Assembly (NCBI GenBank): GCA_013696965.1
Contig: JACCXN010000060.1
Coordinates: forward strand, 1-58,274
Length of the DNA: 58,274 nucleotides
Direction: 5' to 3'
Origin: Bacteroidota bacterium
GTDB taxonomy: Bacteria; Bacteroidota; Bacteroidia; JACCXN01
The translations under genes were made by a program, and so were the position numbers. The notes under the pieces are model-generated. The model ran no database searches, was not told the DNA's origin, and worked only from the letters and a program-made list of their open reading frames with translations. How positions within the stretch are numbered: the first letter of the stretch is position 1; each line of letters opens with the position of its first letter. Shown in pieces: positions 8,747 to 18,491 of this stretch.

Positions 8747-9526
8747 ATGATTACAAAAGACATGAAAGAAAAACTGGAAGCATTCGCAAGATTGCTCAAT
8801 ATAATGGATGAATTAAGGGAAAAATGCCCTTGGGATAAAAAGCAAACAATGGAAAGCCTGCGCCATTTAACTATTGAGGAAACTTATGAACTGGCTGATG
8901 CGATTTTGAAAAATGAAAAACAAGAGGTTAAAAAAGAACTTGGCGATATTTTGCTTCATATAGTTTTTTATGCACGCATAGCTTCAGAAACAAAGGAATT
9001 TGATATTGCTGATGTAATAAACTCTTTGTGTGAAAAACTAATAGTAAGGCATCCACATATTTATGGTAATGTTGAAGCATTAACAGAGGAACAGGTAAAG
9101 GAAAACTGGGAAAAGATCAAACTAAAAGAGGGTGCTAAGTCAGTACTAGCGGGAGTTCCCGTGTCTTTACCTGCACTGATAAAGGCATCAAGGATCCAGG
9201 ATAAAGCAAAAGCAGTTGGGTTTGAATGGGAAAATAAAGACCAGGTATGGCAAAAAGTGGAAGAAGAAATTCAAGAATTTAAAGCTGAATTAAATTCAGG
9301 AGATAAGGCAAAAGCGGAGGAGGAATTTGGTGATCTTTTGTTTTCACTTGTCAATTACGCTCGCTTTATTGATATTAATGCTGAGGATGCCCTTGAAAGA
9401 ACAAATTTGAAATTTATAAAACGATTTAATTATATTGAAGAGCAGGCCAAAAATACAAACCAGAAATTAGAGGAGATGACACTTGAAGAAATGGATAACT
9501 TATGGAATGAAGCAAAATTGATTTAA
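8747..9526 (+). CDS. mazG: Nucleoside triphosphate pyrophosphohydrolase MazG
   Basis: MazG hydrolyses (d)NTPs to the monophosphate and pyrophosphate as house-cleaning and to adjust nucleotide pools. Two tandem MazG folds are visible. The first has CPWDKKQT, EETYELADAI and KKELGDILLHIVFYARI; the second has EEEIQEFKAE and EEEFGDLLFSLVNYARF, with the metal-binding Glu and Asp residues retained in both. Length (about 260) is normal. I prefer the ATG at 8747 (MITKDMKEKL); a TTG at 8738 and an ATG at 8762 are in the same frame. The gene begins 43 nt after the glycosyltransferase, so it may be co-transcribed with it without a functional link. Confidence 0.95.
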   Translation: MITKDMKEKLEAFARLLNIMDELREKCPWDKKQTMESLRHLTIEETYELADAILKNEKQEVKKELGDILLHIVFYARIASETKEFDIADVINSLCEKLIVRHPHIYGNVEALTEEQVKENWEKIKLKEGAKSVLAGVPVSLPALIKASRIQDKAKAVGFEWENKDQVWQKVEEEIQEFKAELNSGDKAKAEEEFGDLLFSLVNYARFIDINAEDALERTNLKFIKRFNYIEEQAKNTNQKLEEMTLEEMDNLWNEAKLI

Positions 9527-9630
9527 AACGGAAGAAGGAGTTGTTTTTTTGTATTGATGTAAATTTAATAAAGCTGTTTTTAGAATACATAATTAAAACG
9601 CTCAATTAAAATTTAATTAAAAACTACTTG

Positions 9631-9638
9631 TAATTTTG
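9631..9638 (+). promoter_or_regulatory. Possible -7 box for the thioredoxin operon
   Basis: TAATTTTG matches the Bacteroidota -7 consensus TAnnTTTG and lies 27 nt before the thioredoxin ATG. No TTG is present 19 nt upstream, so the -33 element is weak or absent. Confidence 0.35.
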
Positions 9639-9665
9639 TATGTTCAACTTTAAACTTTAACAAAA

Positions 9666-9983
9666 ATGGCAGTAACCACAGTAACCGACAAAGAATTTAC
9701 TGAAATTCTTGAGCAAAACTCAAAAGTAATTGTTAAATATTTTGCAGACTGGTGTGGATCCTGCAAATTATTTTCTCCGAAATTTAAGCGGCTGTCCGAA
9801 GATGAGCGTTTTAAAGGAATTACTTTTGTAAACGTAAATGCAGAAGAAAATGAACAAGCACGTAAATTTTCTAATGTAGATAGTTTGCCTTTTTTTGCCA
9901 TTGTAAAAGATGGGAAATTAGTTGAAGGATCAGCAACTTCTAAAGAAGAAAATGTGATTGAAATGTTGGAGAAGCTTTTATGA
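9666..9983 (+). CDS. Thioredoxin
   Basis: This 105-residue cytoplasmic thioredoxin has the active site WCGSC (within FADWCGSCKLF) near residues 35-39. It carries Ser where classical TrxA has Pro (CGPC). The cis-proline region is SLPFF near 76. It should reduce disulfides in target proteins, most obviously the peroxiredoxins encoded in this window. It is followed 68 nt later by the DUF6952 gene. In other Bacteroidota, from general knowledge, a peroxiredoxin, a thioredoxin and a DUF6952 gene form one cluster; here the peroxiredoxin is 7.7 kb away beyond a giant gene. Confidence 0.93.
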   Translation: MAVTTVTDKEFTEILEQNSKVIVKYFADWCGSCKLFSPKFKRLSEDERFKGITFVNVNAEENEQARKFSNVDSLPFFAIVKDGKLVEGSATSKEENVIEMLEKLL

Positions 9984-10051
9984 GAATAGACTTTTAATAC
10001 CATTTACTTTGTAAACAATCAGCCAGGTACCTAATCAAAAACAAAAAAAAA

Positions 10052-10294
10052 ATGAAACCAGCAGTTATTAAAAAATTAACAGAGGAACAAAGTTTAGATA
10101 CTCTAATCAAGGCTGAAGAAGATATGCTGGAAGAGAAATTGCCCCTGATTGAAATAGAAGGTGATGACGAGGGTGAAAGATTAACCCATGTTATGGCTGC
10201 GATATGGATTTTAAAGGATATGGAAAAAAACAAAACCGATTATAGAACTTCCCTTAGAAATTATATGGGTAAGGTGAGAAAATCCATTAGTTAA
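10052..10294 (+). CDS. DUF6952 family small protein
   Basis: The 80-residue acidic protein has no signal peptide or membrane helix and is mostly alpha-helical by eye. It resembles the small Bacteroidota proteins grouped as DUF6952 that are commonly encoded after a thioredoxin and near a peroxiredoxin. Its function is unknown, and a role in peroxide or thiol metabolism is suggested only by the neighbours. The gene is preceded by a run of A residues and followed by a strong bidirectional terminator. The family name comes from memory of the context and sequence pattern, not from a search. Confidence 0.75.
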   Translation: MKPAVIKKLTEEQSLDTLIKAEEDMLEEKLPLIEIEGDDEGERLTHVMAAIWILKDMEKNKTDYRTSLRNYMGKVRKSIS

Positions 10295-10322
10295 GTTAAT
10301 ACTGACTCAAATTCAATGCATA

Positions 10323-10360
10323 AAAAAGGCTGAATCATAGTGGATTCAGCCTTTTTATTT
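10323..10360. terminator. Bidirectional terminator after DUF6952 / giant T9SS gene
   Basis: The stem AAAAAGGCTGAATC (10323-10336) pairs with its complement at 10343-10356 around a 6-nt loop, with A and T tracts on the two sides, so it can serve both converging genes. The same hairpin sequence occurs at 17653-17685. Confidence 0.85.
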
Positions 10361-10422
10361 AATATATTCTAAAACAAAATGACCGGTAATTAGCCCAATC
10401 TTCTTGTTACCTTGTTTGATAA

Positions 10423-13400
10423 CTATTGTAACACCAATTTATGGATAGTTAATTCATCCCCGGTATTCAATTTCAAAAAGTAAACACCTCTTGCCAAATT
10501 ATTCAAATTGATTTGTTTAATATAATGGTTAGGGGTGTTTTTATCTATTGCATTGTATACTTGCTTTCCATTTAAATCAACAATACTAATTAACAATTGT
10601 TCAAAGGTGGCGTTGCTTATTGCAATGTTGAACATGCCAATTGTTGGATTTGGATAAATTACAAATGCAGCTTTGGTACTTTCCTTTATATCTGTGCAGA
10701 TATCAACTATAATTTGTTCAGTAACTGAGTTTGAACAAAGATTGGAGCCTGTAACTGTATAAGTAATGCCATATGTTCCGCCTCCTACTGCTGTTGGATC
10801 AAACATTCCCCCTGAAACACCAGGGCCAGAATAAACACCACCGGAAGGAGAACCACCGGTTAAAGCAAAGGAAGTTCCATTATCACACACAGGTGAAGTA
10901 AAGGCATCAAAACTAACAGTAGGCAGATCATCAATAGTCACCTCAATAGAAGCATTGCTAGCACAACCTGTATTAGGTTCAGTTACCATTACTGAATAAG
11001 TTCCATTGGTGGTTACCAGCAGTGTTTGATCTGTTGTAAGATCATTCCAAACATAACCCATTCCAGGATTTTCGGCATCCAATAAAACAGTTCCACCGCA
11101 TTGAGTGATATCTGAACCAAGATTGATAACCGGATTTGGGTTTATCATTACTTCTACAGTATCTGCATTACTGCATTCTGTAGCAGGATCAGTTACTGTA
11201 ACTGAATAAGATCCACTTAAAGATACAGTTAACGTTTGATTTGTTGTTAAATCATTCCATTCATAATCCATTCCTGGGTTTTCTGCATCAATTAAAATTG
11301 TGCCACCACATTGAATAATATCAGCACCAAGGTAAACAACAGGGATAGGGTTTACAATTACATCAATAGTATCTGAACTACTGCATCCAGTATTAGGGTT
11401 TGTAACTGTAACAGAATAAATCCCACTGGTGGATGCTGTGAGGGTTTGATTTGTTGTTAAATCATTCCATTCAAAATCCATTGATGTGTTCCCTGCATCT
11501 AATATTTCAGTTCCACAGGCAATAACATCAGCACCCAAATTTACAACAGGAGAGGTATTTACATCAATAGAAACATTATTTGTTGCAGTACAGCCATTAC
11601 CATCCGTAATAATTAAAGAATACATTTCAGAAACTGCAGGATAAGCTATAGGATTTGCAATTGTTGAACTAGATAATGTATTTGTTGGTGTCCAGGCATA
11701 TTGAATTGTACTTGAAACACCTCCAGTTATAGATAAATTATAATCTTCAAATTCACCGTAGCCAGTATTACTACATGATGCAGTAACACCTACAGCGGAG
11801 CTATATTGGCAAGCAACTCTCATACGAGTTATTCCATTAAGTGCAGTGGTTGGGATTGTTATACTACCTGTTGCACTATTTGGTGCTGTGAATGTTGTAG
11901 TTGTATTAAAAACACTTTCCGCGGCTTCAAAAACACCATTTTGATTAAAATCAATCCAGACCCTGAATTGTTGTCCAAATGCGCCGCCTGGGCTAATTGA
12001 AATTGGATATTGGGTTGTTCCATTAGCTATTGCATTGGCTGTTAAAGAACTATAGTACGTATAGCTATTAGCTGCATCTCCACTAAAGTTATTTGTAATA
12101 CCTGCAAATGAAACATTATCAATATAATCACCAGTAGCTCCTGTAAAAGCCACTGTTGGAAAGCAATAAGTAGCTGAAGGCAATATTGCTACAATTTGAG
12201 CACTATCTCCTTCACAAATAATAGCGGGAGTTGAGGTAATTGAAGTAATTACAGGTGAGTTAGAAACATTAACCAGAACAGTATCAGTTGATGTGCATCC
12301 ATTTAATCCTAATCCTGTAACAACATAGGTTGATGTAACAGAAGGAGAAGCCTCAACAACATCACCAGTGGTTGCTGAAAGCCCTTGGGCAGGTGACCAG
12401 GTATATGAATCTGCCCCAGAAGCAATTATTTCAACAGGACTTCCAGGGATACAATAGGTAACAGATGAAGGAGTAACTGTAACTGCAATAGGATTTATGG
12501 TCAATGTAACCTGATCTATCACTACTGAAGAGCAATTGTCAGTTAAAGTAAGTGTGTAAACACCTGCTTGAGCCATAGTAACCATATTTAAAATAGGATT
12601 TTGATCATTCGAAACAAATCCGTTTGGGCCTGTCCATGCATAAGTATATGGTAAACCACCTCCTAAAGCAGTTGAAATCAACGCAACAGTTGTACCCTCA
12701 CACACCGTATCATTTGGTGAGATGTTAACCGATAAGGTTAAGGGATCCACATTCAGGGTAATTGTCTCAGCGGAAGTGCAGCTGGAATATTCAGCAGTAA
12801 CAGTATATGTTGTTGCTGCTGTTACATTTTCTGCAAGAGGATTAGCTATATTGGTTGCCGATAAAAATGTTGCCGGAGACCAATTAAGATTCACATTTGG
12901 GGTTTGAGCAAAAACTATGTTTGGCCTTTGTGAAAATGTACCTGTAATTGCTATATTGGAACAAACACCGGGAGCATCTGCTCTAAAATGCAAGGTTGAA
13001 ACAAAAGGTGTTGCAGATTGGGTTACACTTGCATTTTCAATATAAGCAGTGTTGTTAAAGCATGTTTCTACTATTATATTTGATGTGCCATCCCATACAA
13101 ATTGGGTTGAAAAAACATGAGTATTAAGACCCATTACTGGAATGTAACTAGGTGAATTATATACAGTTGTTCCAAGAGTTGCCCATGAAGTCATTGCTGT
13201 TAGTGAAGTATGACCCATTTTTATCTCGTAATTTGTTAGTGGGGCACCAGCATTTGGGTTTGTAACTAATAAAGCCATTGATTTAATTGGACCTGCAACC
13301 ATGCCTGAAGCAGTTAATTCAGATGCCAAAATAAGCATTTGGTGACGGGCTCCATACCAATAATTGCCATATGGTGCAGGATAGGTTGTTGTACTATTTG

Positions 13401-16400
13401 TTAAAACACCAGTTCCAATTTTGAATGTTTCTGAAATATTTACTTGTAGCTGAGAATTACCACCTGGACATATATCAGAAGGAGAGGCAGTTACTGAAGT
13501 AATTTCAGGAGGATTAGAAACACTAACAAGAACTGTATCAACAGCAATACAACCGTTTAATGCCAGACCTGAAACAATATAGTATGTTGATCCAGAAGGA
13601 GAGGCTTGAACAATATCACCTGAAGTTGACGAAAGCCCAGTACTTGGCGACCATGTATAAGTATCAGCACCCGTTGCGTTTAATTGAACTGCGCTTCCCC
13701 CTGTACAATATGTAACTGCTGAAGGTGTAACCGTAACTGATGAAGGGTTTATTGTTAAGGTCACCTGATCTGTAATTACTGTTGTGCAATTATCGGTTAA
13801 AGTAAGGGAATAAACACCTGCTGATGACATGGCAACTGAATTTAAAACAGGGTTTTGATCAGTAGAAGTAAATCCATTTGGCCCAGTCCAAGCGAAAGAA
13901 TATGGACTTCCTCCGCCCACGGGTATTGAATTTAAGGTAACATTCGTGCCTTCACAAACAGTGTTATCCGGAGAAATGCTAACAGATAAGGATAAAGTAC
14001 TAATATTTATTGAAACGGTTTCATTAGCAGTACAACCTGAATTGTCAGCAGTAACAGTATATGTAGTTGCAACTGTTACATTTTCTGCAAGAGGATCGTC
14101 TAAATCAGTTGCTGATAAAAATGTTGCTGGAGACCAAGTGAAATCAACACCAGCTTTTTGAGTAAAAAACAAGTTTGGTCGCTGTGAAAAAGTCCCGGTA
14201 CTTGAAGAGCTAGAACATATATTTGATGCATCAGCCCTATAGTGTATTGTTGAAACAAAAGGTGTAGTAGATTGAGAAACACTTGCATTGCTGCTGTAAT
14301 TAGTATTGTTGAAACAAGTTTCAACAATAACATTTGACACCCCATCCCAAACAAATGGAGTAGAGAAAACATGGGTATTAAGGCCTAAAACGGGACTGTA
14401 AGCAAGTGATGAATATACAGTTGTTCCCACAGTTTCCCAGCCAGTCATAGCTGAAATTGCAGAATTACCCATTTTAATGCTATAATTAGCAAGAGGGGCA
14501 CCCCCGTTTAAATTAGTTACATTTAATGCCATTGATTTTATCGGACCTGCTACAAGGCCTGAAGCAGTTAATTCAGAGGCTAAAATAAGCATTTGATGTC
14601 GAGCTCCATACCAAAAGTTACCATAAGGCGCAGGATAGGTTGTGGATGAATTAGTAATAGTACCTGTTCCAATTTGGAAGGAAAAATCAGCAATATTTAC
14701 CTGTAGCTGCGAATTATCACCTGGGCATATGTCAGATGGAGAAGCAGTTACAGATGTAATACTTGGAGTTATTGCAGTAGTAACAATTGCATTAGCTGAA
14801 CTTGAACATCCATTTACACTTAACCCAGTTACCGTATATTGTGTAGATGCGATAGGAGATGCATTCACACTATTTCCGGTAGTAGTGGATAGTCCATTAG
14901 CTGGTGACCATATATATGTACTAGCACCTGAGGCTTCTAATGATATTGGGGTTCCCTGAAGGCAAAAAGTGCTTGTGGTTGGTGTAACCGTAATTATTGG
15001 TAATGGATTTACTGTTACTACTGCTTCATTGGATAAGTCAGTTAAAGGCCCATTACTACATGTAGTTTCCATTACAAAATAATAAGTTCCAGTTGTTAAA
15101 ATACCGGATGTGAAATTTGTTGTGGTTTCACCTGAACCGCCTAATGCATTTGAGTATGGTCCTCCCTGAGTTGAGGAAACTTTCCATTGATATGAAATTC
15201 CGATTTCAGCTGTAGCACCCATGGAGCTTAATGCACGGGTTTGTCCATCACAAATATTATATGTGCCTGGAGTAATTGTACCTCCATCTGCAGTTGAACA
15301 TGAGCTTAAGATATATTCATCAGCCCCAATATTTGGAGTACTCATATTTCTTGCTTCCCCGTCTATATCTGTTGAAATCCAGGTTATGCCTGACATACTA
15401 GCTAATCCAAATAAATTTAAACTTAAAGTATGTAAATCATTTTCATTATTTATAAATTCAGGATTTGAAGAAATTGAATTTGCATCAATAGCTGTTGCAG
15501 GGGTGGTAATAGCCATATCCCAATCAGAAATAGTTGCACGGTCAGAAGCATTTGTTAATGCAGTAAAACCATTTGTTGGATTTGCTATGTAATAATCATT
15601 ATTGTCAACCACAGATGTAGATGATCCCATGGCTGCAGTAGCTGTTGAGTAAATACAATAATGTTTTGCTATTCCTGCCTGAGCATTTGTATAGTTTGCA
15701 AATATATTGCTCCTTACATTGTTAGTAGTGGTTGATCCTCCTAAAGCAAAACAAACATTAGATGCAGTTAAAGATTGACTTCCATTAATACTTATTGAAT
15801 TAAAATTAATATCATAAGTGCTTGTTGCATCCCCTGTTCCCACAAGCATGCCTGTTAATATTCTGGTTGCAGTAGCTGCTCCAGTGTACGCTGAGGAAAT
15901 ATCACTGATAAAGTTATTGTATATTTTCAAATTATGTGTACCTGTGGTGCTAAGGGATAGATCCATCCCTCTTTGCATATTAGTAGAGGTTGTTGAAGTA
16001 TTTCTTATTCCATAAACCTTGTTGTTGTTAACATGAGAAACGCCTTGTCCTGCATTAACAAAAATGCCACGCTTTAAACCAGTAGAGGTTAAATTTCTTA
16101 CTGTATTATTACTTATTGTTGCATTATTTTGGTTAAGAAATTGAATTCCATAGGCATCAATAGCTCCTGTACCTATACTTCCATTTGGTGTTCCACTATA
16201 ACTAGCCCCGATTAAAGATTTTTGCACAATGTTTGACAAGCCAGGAAAAGCAGCCGCACCAGAGGTAATTAAAATACCTCCAAGTCCGCAATTCTCAATA
16301 TATACGCTATCGATTAAATTGTTGTTGTTTGCTCCTGAAGCTGAGGTAGGAGTAAATCCACCACCCGTAGTTGATGAGGAAACAAGTATTCCAATTGCTA

Positions 16401-17523
16401 CATTTCTTGTAATATTTAAAGAAACAGAACAATTCTTGATAATATTGTTAGATGAACCATCCGTTGCGCTGGCGTTTCTTAATAGATAACCATATTCCAT
16501 TTGGGTAGTATTGTTGATATTTGAGGAATGATCCTTAACATCTATTCCATCAAAAGTAAAGTAATCTCCTCCCATTAGGGAAATACCTGCATCAGTAACA
16601 CCTACTCCTGTTAATCCCCTTATAACTGGATTGTCTCCAAGGCCTGATTTTTGAAATGTTATGGTATTTAAAGCTGTACCACTAGCTGTAACAACAGGAG
16701 GTAATTCATCGAAAACTTGCCCTGCAGTTACATTAAAAACAAGTGCATTGTTTATTCCACAGACGTAAGCAGAATTTAACCAGTTAATAGCAGAAGTAAA
16801 TGAGTTAAAGTTATTGCCGGATGTAGGCAGTGTATTATCTATAGTAAAGGTGCCAATTGTTGGGGAAAATGAAGTAGCTGATGTTAATGAAATGTTATCA
16901 ATGGCAGCCGAAGGGTTAGTTCCAATTGATCCATCATTTTTCCATGTGAAAATTAATCTTAATGTATTTGGTCCTGCACAATTTCCTGCAAGGGATGAGG
17001 GAATAATAATGGTTTTAGACTGAACTGTTGCTGAATTCCATGCTCTTCCGATTTCAATTGCAGGAGCATTCAAAACATTTAAACCAAGACTTACACTAGA
17101 TGCTGTTGGGATGTACGAAATAGGAGCTAAGGAAACAATTACTCCATCCCAAAAGGTTGATTCACCTAATCCCTGCCAATCAAAAACAAGTTTAATTGCA
17201 GTTTCTCCTGTAGGAAATGTAACATCTCTGTAGAAATGAACTACGGATATAGAATTATTAGTATAGGCATGAGTAACCCCATTATTATCGCTAATAAATG
17301 CACTACTATTTGGAAATGAAGCAGGAGCAGTTCCTATATGCCATTTATTTGTTAACGATCCATTTGCAACTGTCCATCCATTGTCAGTAAAAGTGGGGCC
17401 ATTTGAAAACCCTCCATCTCCAGAAGCATCAATTAAAACGGTTTGTGCATTTAACGATAAAATCATTAATAAACACGTTGAAAATAGCGTCAATAGAGCT
17501 TTAGCGGTGTAATTTTTTTTCAT
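10423..17523 (-). CDS. Giant T9SS-secreted surface protein with beta-helix, GEVED and Ig-like repeats
   Basis: This 2366-residue protein has a signal peptide (about 1-26). In order it shows an N-terminal beta-sandwich domain (about 30-215), a right-handed parallel beta-helix region rich in Asn and Thr (about 230-720), several PKD/Ig-like modules, two tandem copies of a block of about 420 residues (from about 922 and 1342), a GEVED domain (GEFEDYNLSI near 1923), three further Ig-like repeats of about 71 residues with the WNDLTT core, and a type A T9SS sorting domain (IYPNPTIGMFNI to the end). The role is probably adhesion or surface binding. It stands alone, is flanked by two similar terminators, and separates thioredoxin/DUF6952 from the peroxiredoxin gene. 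The long plus-strand open frames inside it are shadows. Confidence 0.93.
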   Translation of the reverse strand: MKKNYTAKALLTLFSTCLLMILSLNAQTVLIDASGDGGFSNGPTFTDNGWTVANGSLTNKWHIGTAPASFPNSSAFISDNNGVTHAYTNNSISVVHFYRDVTFPTGETAIKLVFDWQGLGESTFWDGVIVSLAPISYIPTASSVSLGLNVLNAPAIEIGRAWNSATVQSKTIIIPSSLAGNCAGPNTLRLIFTWKNDGSIGTNPSAAIDNISLTSATSFSPTIGTFTIDNTLPTSGNNFNSFTSAINWLNSAYVCGINNALVFNVTAGQVFDELPPVVTASGTALNTITFQKSGLGDNPVIRGLTGVGVTDAGISLMGGDYFTFDGIDVKDHSSNINNTTQMEYGYLLRNASATDGSSNNIIKNCSVSLNITRNVAIGILVSSSTTGGGFTPTSASGANNNNLIDSVYIENCGLGGILITSGAAAFPGLSNIVQKSLIGASYSGTPNGSIGTGAIDAYGIQFLNQNNATISNNTVRNLTSTGLKRGIFVNAGQGVSHVNNNKVYGIRNTSTTSTNMQRGMDLSLSTTGTHNLKIYNNFISDISSAYTGAATATRILTGMLVGTGDATSTYDINFNSISINGSQSLTASNVCFALGGSTTTNNVRSNIFANYTNAQAGIAKHYCIYSTATAAMGSSTSVVDNNDYYIANPTNGFTALTNASDRATISDWDMAITTPATAIDANSISSNPEFINNENDLHTLSLNLFGLASMSGITWISTDIDGEARNMSTPNIGADEYILSSCSTADGGTITPGTYNICDGQTRALSSMGATAEIGISYQWKVSSTQGGPYSNALGGSGETTTNFTSGILTTGTYYFVMETTCSNGPLTDLSNEAVVTVNPLPIITVTPTTSTFCLQGTPISLEASGASTYIWSPANGLSTTTGNSVNASPIASTQYTVTGLSVNGCSSSANAIVTTAITPSITSVTASPSDICPGDNSQLQVNIADFSFQIGTGTITNSSTTYPAPYGNFWYGARHQMLILASELTASGLVAGPIKSMALNVTNLNGGAPLANYSIKMGNSAISAMTGWETVGTTVYSSLAYSPVLGLNTHVFSTPFVWDGVSNVIVETCFNNTNYSSNASVSQSTTPFVSTIHYRADASNICSSSSSTGTFSQRPNLFFTQKAGVDFTWSPATFLSATDLDDPLAENVTVATTYTVTADNSGCTANETVSINISTLSLSVSISPDNTVCEGTNVTLNSIPVGGGSPYSFAWTGPNGFTSTDQNPVLNSVAMSSAGVYSLTLTDNCTTVITDQVTLTINPSSVTVTPSAVTYCTGGSAVQLNATGADTYTWSPSTGLSSTSGDIVQASPSGSTYYIVSGLALNGCIAVDTVLVSVSNPPEITSVTASPSDICPGGNSQLQVNISETFKIGTGVLTNSTTTYPAPYGNYWYGARHQMLILASELTASGMVAGPIKSMALLVTNPNAGAPLTNYEIKMGHTSLTAMTSWATLGTTVYNSPSYIPVMGLNTHVFSTQFVWDGTSNIIVETCFNNTAYIENASVTQSATPFVSTLHFRADAPGVCSNIAITGTFSQRPNIVFAQTPNVNLNWSPATFLSATNIANPLAENVTAATTYTVTAEYSSCTSAETITLNVDPLTLSVNISPNDTVCEGTTVALISTALGGGLPYTYAWTGPNGFVSNDQNPILNMVTMAQAGVYTLTLTDNCSSVVIDQVTLTINPIAVTVTPSSVTYCIPGSPVEIIASGADSYTWSPAQGLSATTGDVVEASPSVTSTYVVTGLGLNGCTSTDTVLVNVSNSPVITSITSTPAIICEGDSAQIVAILPSATYCFPTVAFTGATGDYIDNVSFAGITNNFSGDAANSYTYYSSLTANAIANGTTQYPISISPGGAFGQQFRVWIDFNQNGVFEAAESVFNTTTTFTAPNSATGSITIPTTALNGITRMRVACQYSSAVGVTASCSNTGYGEFEDYNLSITGGVSSTIQYAWTPTNTLSSSTIANPIAYPAVSEMYSLIITDGNGCTATNNVSIDVNTSPVVNLGADVIACGTEILDAGNTSMDFEWNDLTTNQTLTASTSGIYSVTVTNPNTGCSSSDTIDVIVNPIPVVYLGADIIQCGGTILIDAENPGMDYEWNDLTTNQTLTVSLSGSYSVTVTDPATECSNADTVEVMINPNPVINLGSDITQCGGTVLLDAENPGMGYVWNDLTTDQTLLVTTNGTYSVMVTEPNTGCASNASIEVTIDDLPTVSFDAFTSPVCDNGTSFALTGGSPSGGVYSGPGVSGGMFDPTAVGGGTYGITYTVTGSNLCSNSVTEQIIVDICTDIKESTKAAFVIYPNPTIGMFNIAISNATFEQLLISIVDLNGKQVYNAIDKNTPNHYIKQINLNNLARGVYFLKLNTGDELTIHKLVLQ
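10930..11560 (-). repeat. Three tandem ~71-residue Ig-like repeats in the giant gene
   Basis: Three units with the pattern VxLGADxxxCGxxxLDA, then WNDLTTxQTL, then a YSVTVTxP strand follow one another. The matching plus-strand landmarks lie near 11120, 11335 and 11545, a period of about 210 nt. DNA similarity is high (for example TTAAATCATTCCA in two copies), which suggests recent unit duplication. Confidence 0.8.
12250..14760 (-). repeat. Tandem duplication of a ~420-residue block in the giant gene
   Basis: Two adjacent blocks of about 1.26 kb (roughly 13505-14760 and 12250-13500) code for the same domain series: an ASPSDICPG start, a YPAPYGN-WYGARHQMLILASELTASG core, an AFTGPNGF-type Ig module and a TWSPSTGLSSTSGD-type module. 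DNA identity is obvious by eye, for example around 14580-14640 against 13326-13386. A partial third start is replaced by the GEVED domain near 12250. Confidence 0.85.
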
Positions 17524-17652
17524 ATATTCTGGTTTTTGATTATTTCTGAATGATCAAATATAATTTTTTTTTCTTCAATTTCGTGCTAAAAGTTATTAAC
17601 TAAGAGATTAATTATGAATATTATGCACTGAAAAATTCGATTAAGGCCAAAT

Positions 17653-17690
17653 AAAAAAGGCTGAATCTATGATTCAGCCTTTTTTATTTA
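17653..17690. terminator. Terminator of the peroxiredoxin gene
   Basis: A perfect 15-bp stem (AAAAAAGGCTGAATC at 17653-17667, complement at 17671-17685) has a 3-nt loop and flanking A/T tracts. Read on the minus strand it ends the peroxiredoxin transcript. It is almost identical to the hairpin at 10323-10360 on the other side of the giant gene. Confidence 0.85.
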
Positions 17691-17706
17691 AGTTTAAAAG
17701 TTTTTA

Positions 17707-18339
17707 TTAATTTGTTGCCAAATAGTTTTTTACCCCAGCTTGATTTGCTTTCATTCCAGCTTCGCCTGCTCTCCATTTTGCAGGACAAACCTCACCTTTG
17801 TCTTCATGGAATAACATTGCATCTAAAGTCCTTAACGCCTCCTCAACATTTCTTCCGATAGGGAAATTATTTACTAATTGATGCTGAACTACACCATTTT
17901 TATCCATAATGAATAATCCTCTATAGGCAATCATTGGACCAGTTGCAGCTAATTTTCCTTCATCATCATATTCATACTCTCCGGCAAGAACACCATAATT
18001 GGTTGCTATAGTTTTGGTTGTATCAGCAACTATGGGATAAGTAACCCCGTGAATACCACCCATTGCTTTTGGAACCTGCAACCAACCCCAGTGAGAAGTT
18101 TCTGTGTCTGTTGAGCAAGCTACAACTGCTGCTCCTCTTTTTTCAAATTCAGGCAACATTTCCTGGAAAGCATGTAATTCGGTAGGGCAAACAAAAGTAA
18201 AATCTTTTGGATAAAAAAAGAATACTACTGGTTTTTTTCCTGTAAATTGATCTAATGAAAAATCTGCAACGATTTCTTCTCCGTTTATAACAGCTTGCGC
18301 TTTAAATGATGGAGCTTTTCTTCCAACTAAAATTGACAT
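17707..18339 (-). CDS. 2-Cys peroxiredoxin, AhpC/Prx1 type
   Basis: The protein reduces hydrogen peroxide and organic peroxides with electrons from thioredoxin. In its 210 residues the peroxidatic Cys51 lies in FTFVCPTELHAF and the resolving Cys185 in GEVCPAKW. That is the typical 2-Cys arrangement with both cysteines retained, and the C-terminal extension forms the usual arm. The plausible partner is the thioredoxin at 9666. A promoter with a TAnnTTTG box lies 37 nt upstream of the ATG, and a strong hairpin follows the stop, so the gene is monocistronic. Confidence 0.95.
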   Translation of the reverse strand: MSILVGRKAPSFKAQAVINGEEIVADFSLDQFTGKKPVVFFFYPKDFTFVCPTELHAFQEMLPEFEKRGAAVVACSTDTETSHWGWLQVPKAMGGIHGVTYPIVADTTKTIATNYGVLAGEYEYDDEGKLAATGPMIAYRGLFIMDKNGVVQHQLVNNFPIGRNVEEALRTLDAMLFHEDKGEVCPAKWRAGEAGMKANQAGVKNYLATN

Positions 18340-18375
18340 GTTTTTGATTTTTTAAGTTTAAATTCATTTTCGACA

Positions 18376-18406
18376 CAAAAATAAAAAAAATAAGCTCATA
18401 TCGAAA
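18376..18406 (-). promoter_or_regulatory. Promoter of the peroxiredoxin gene
   Basis: On the minus strand TTTC (18403-18406), a 19-nt spacer and TATTTTTG (18376-18383) fit the Bacteroidota layout TTTG-N19-TAnnTTTG with one mismatch in the -33 box. Transcription would begin about 30 nt before the ATG. Confidence 0.45.
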
Positions 18407-18491
18407 GATTACAGGTTTAAAAACGTGTTTTACTGCATTATATTTCAAGCCAATTCCGATTAATCAATCTTTATTCAACTAAAAAAAGGTG

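Noticed and set aside
14642-17023. Several plus-strand open frames of 60-123 codons inside the giant T9SS gene
   Set aside because: They are antisense shadows of a long repeat-rich coding region whose frame is fully open and has clear domains.
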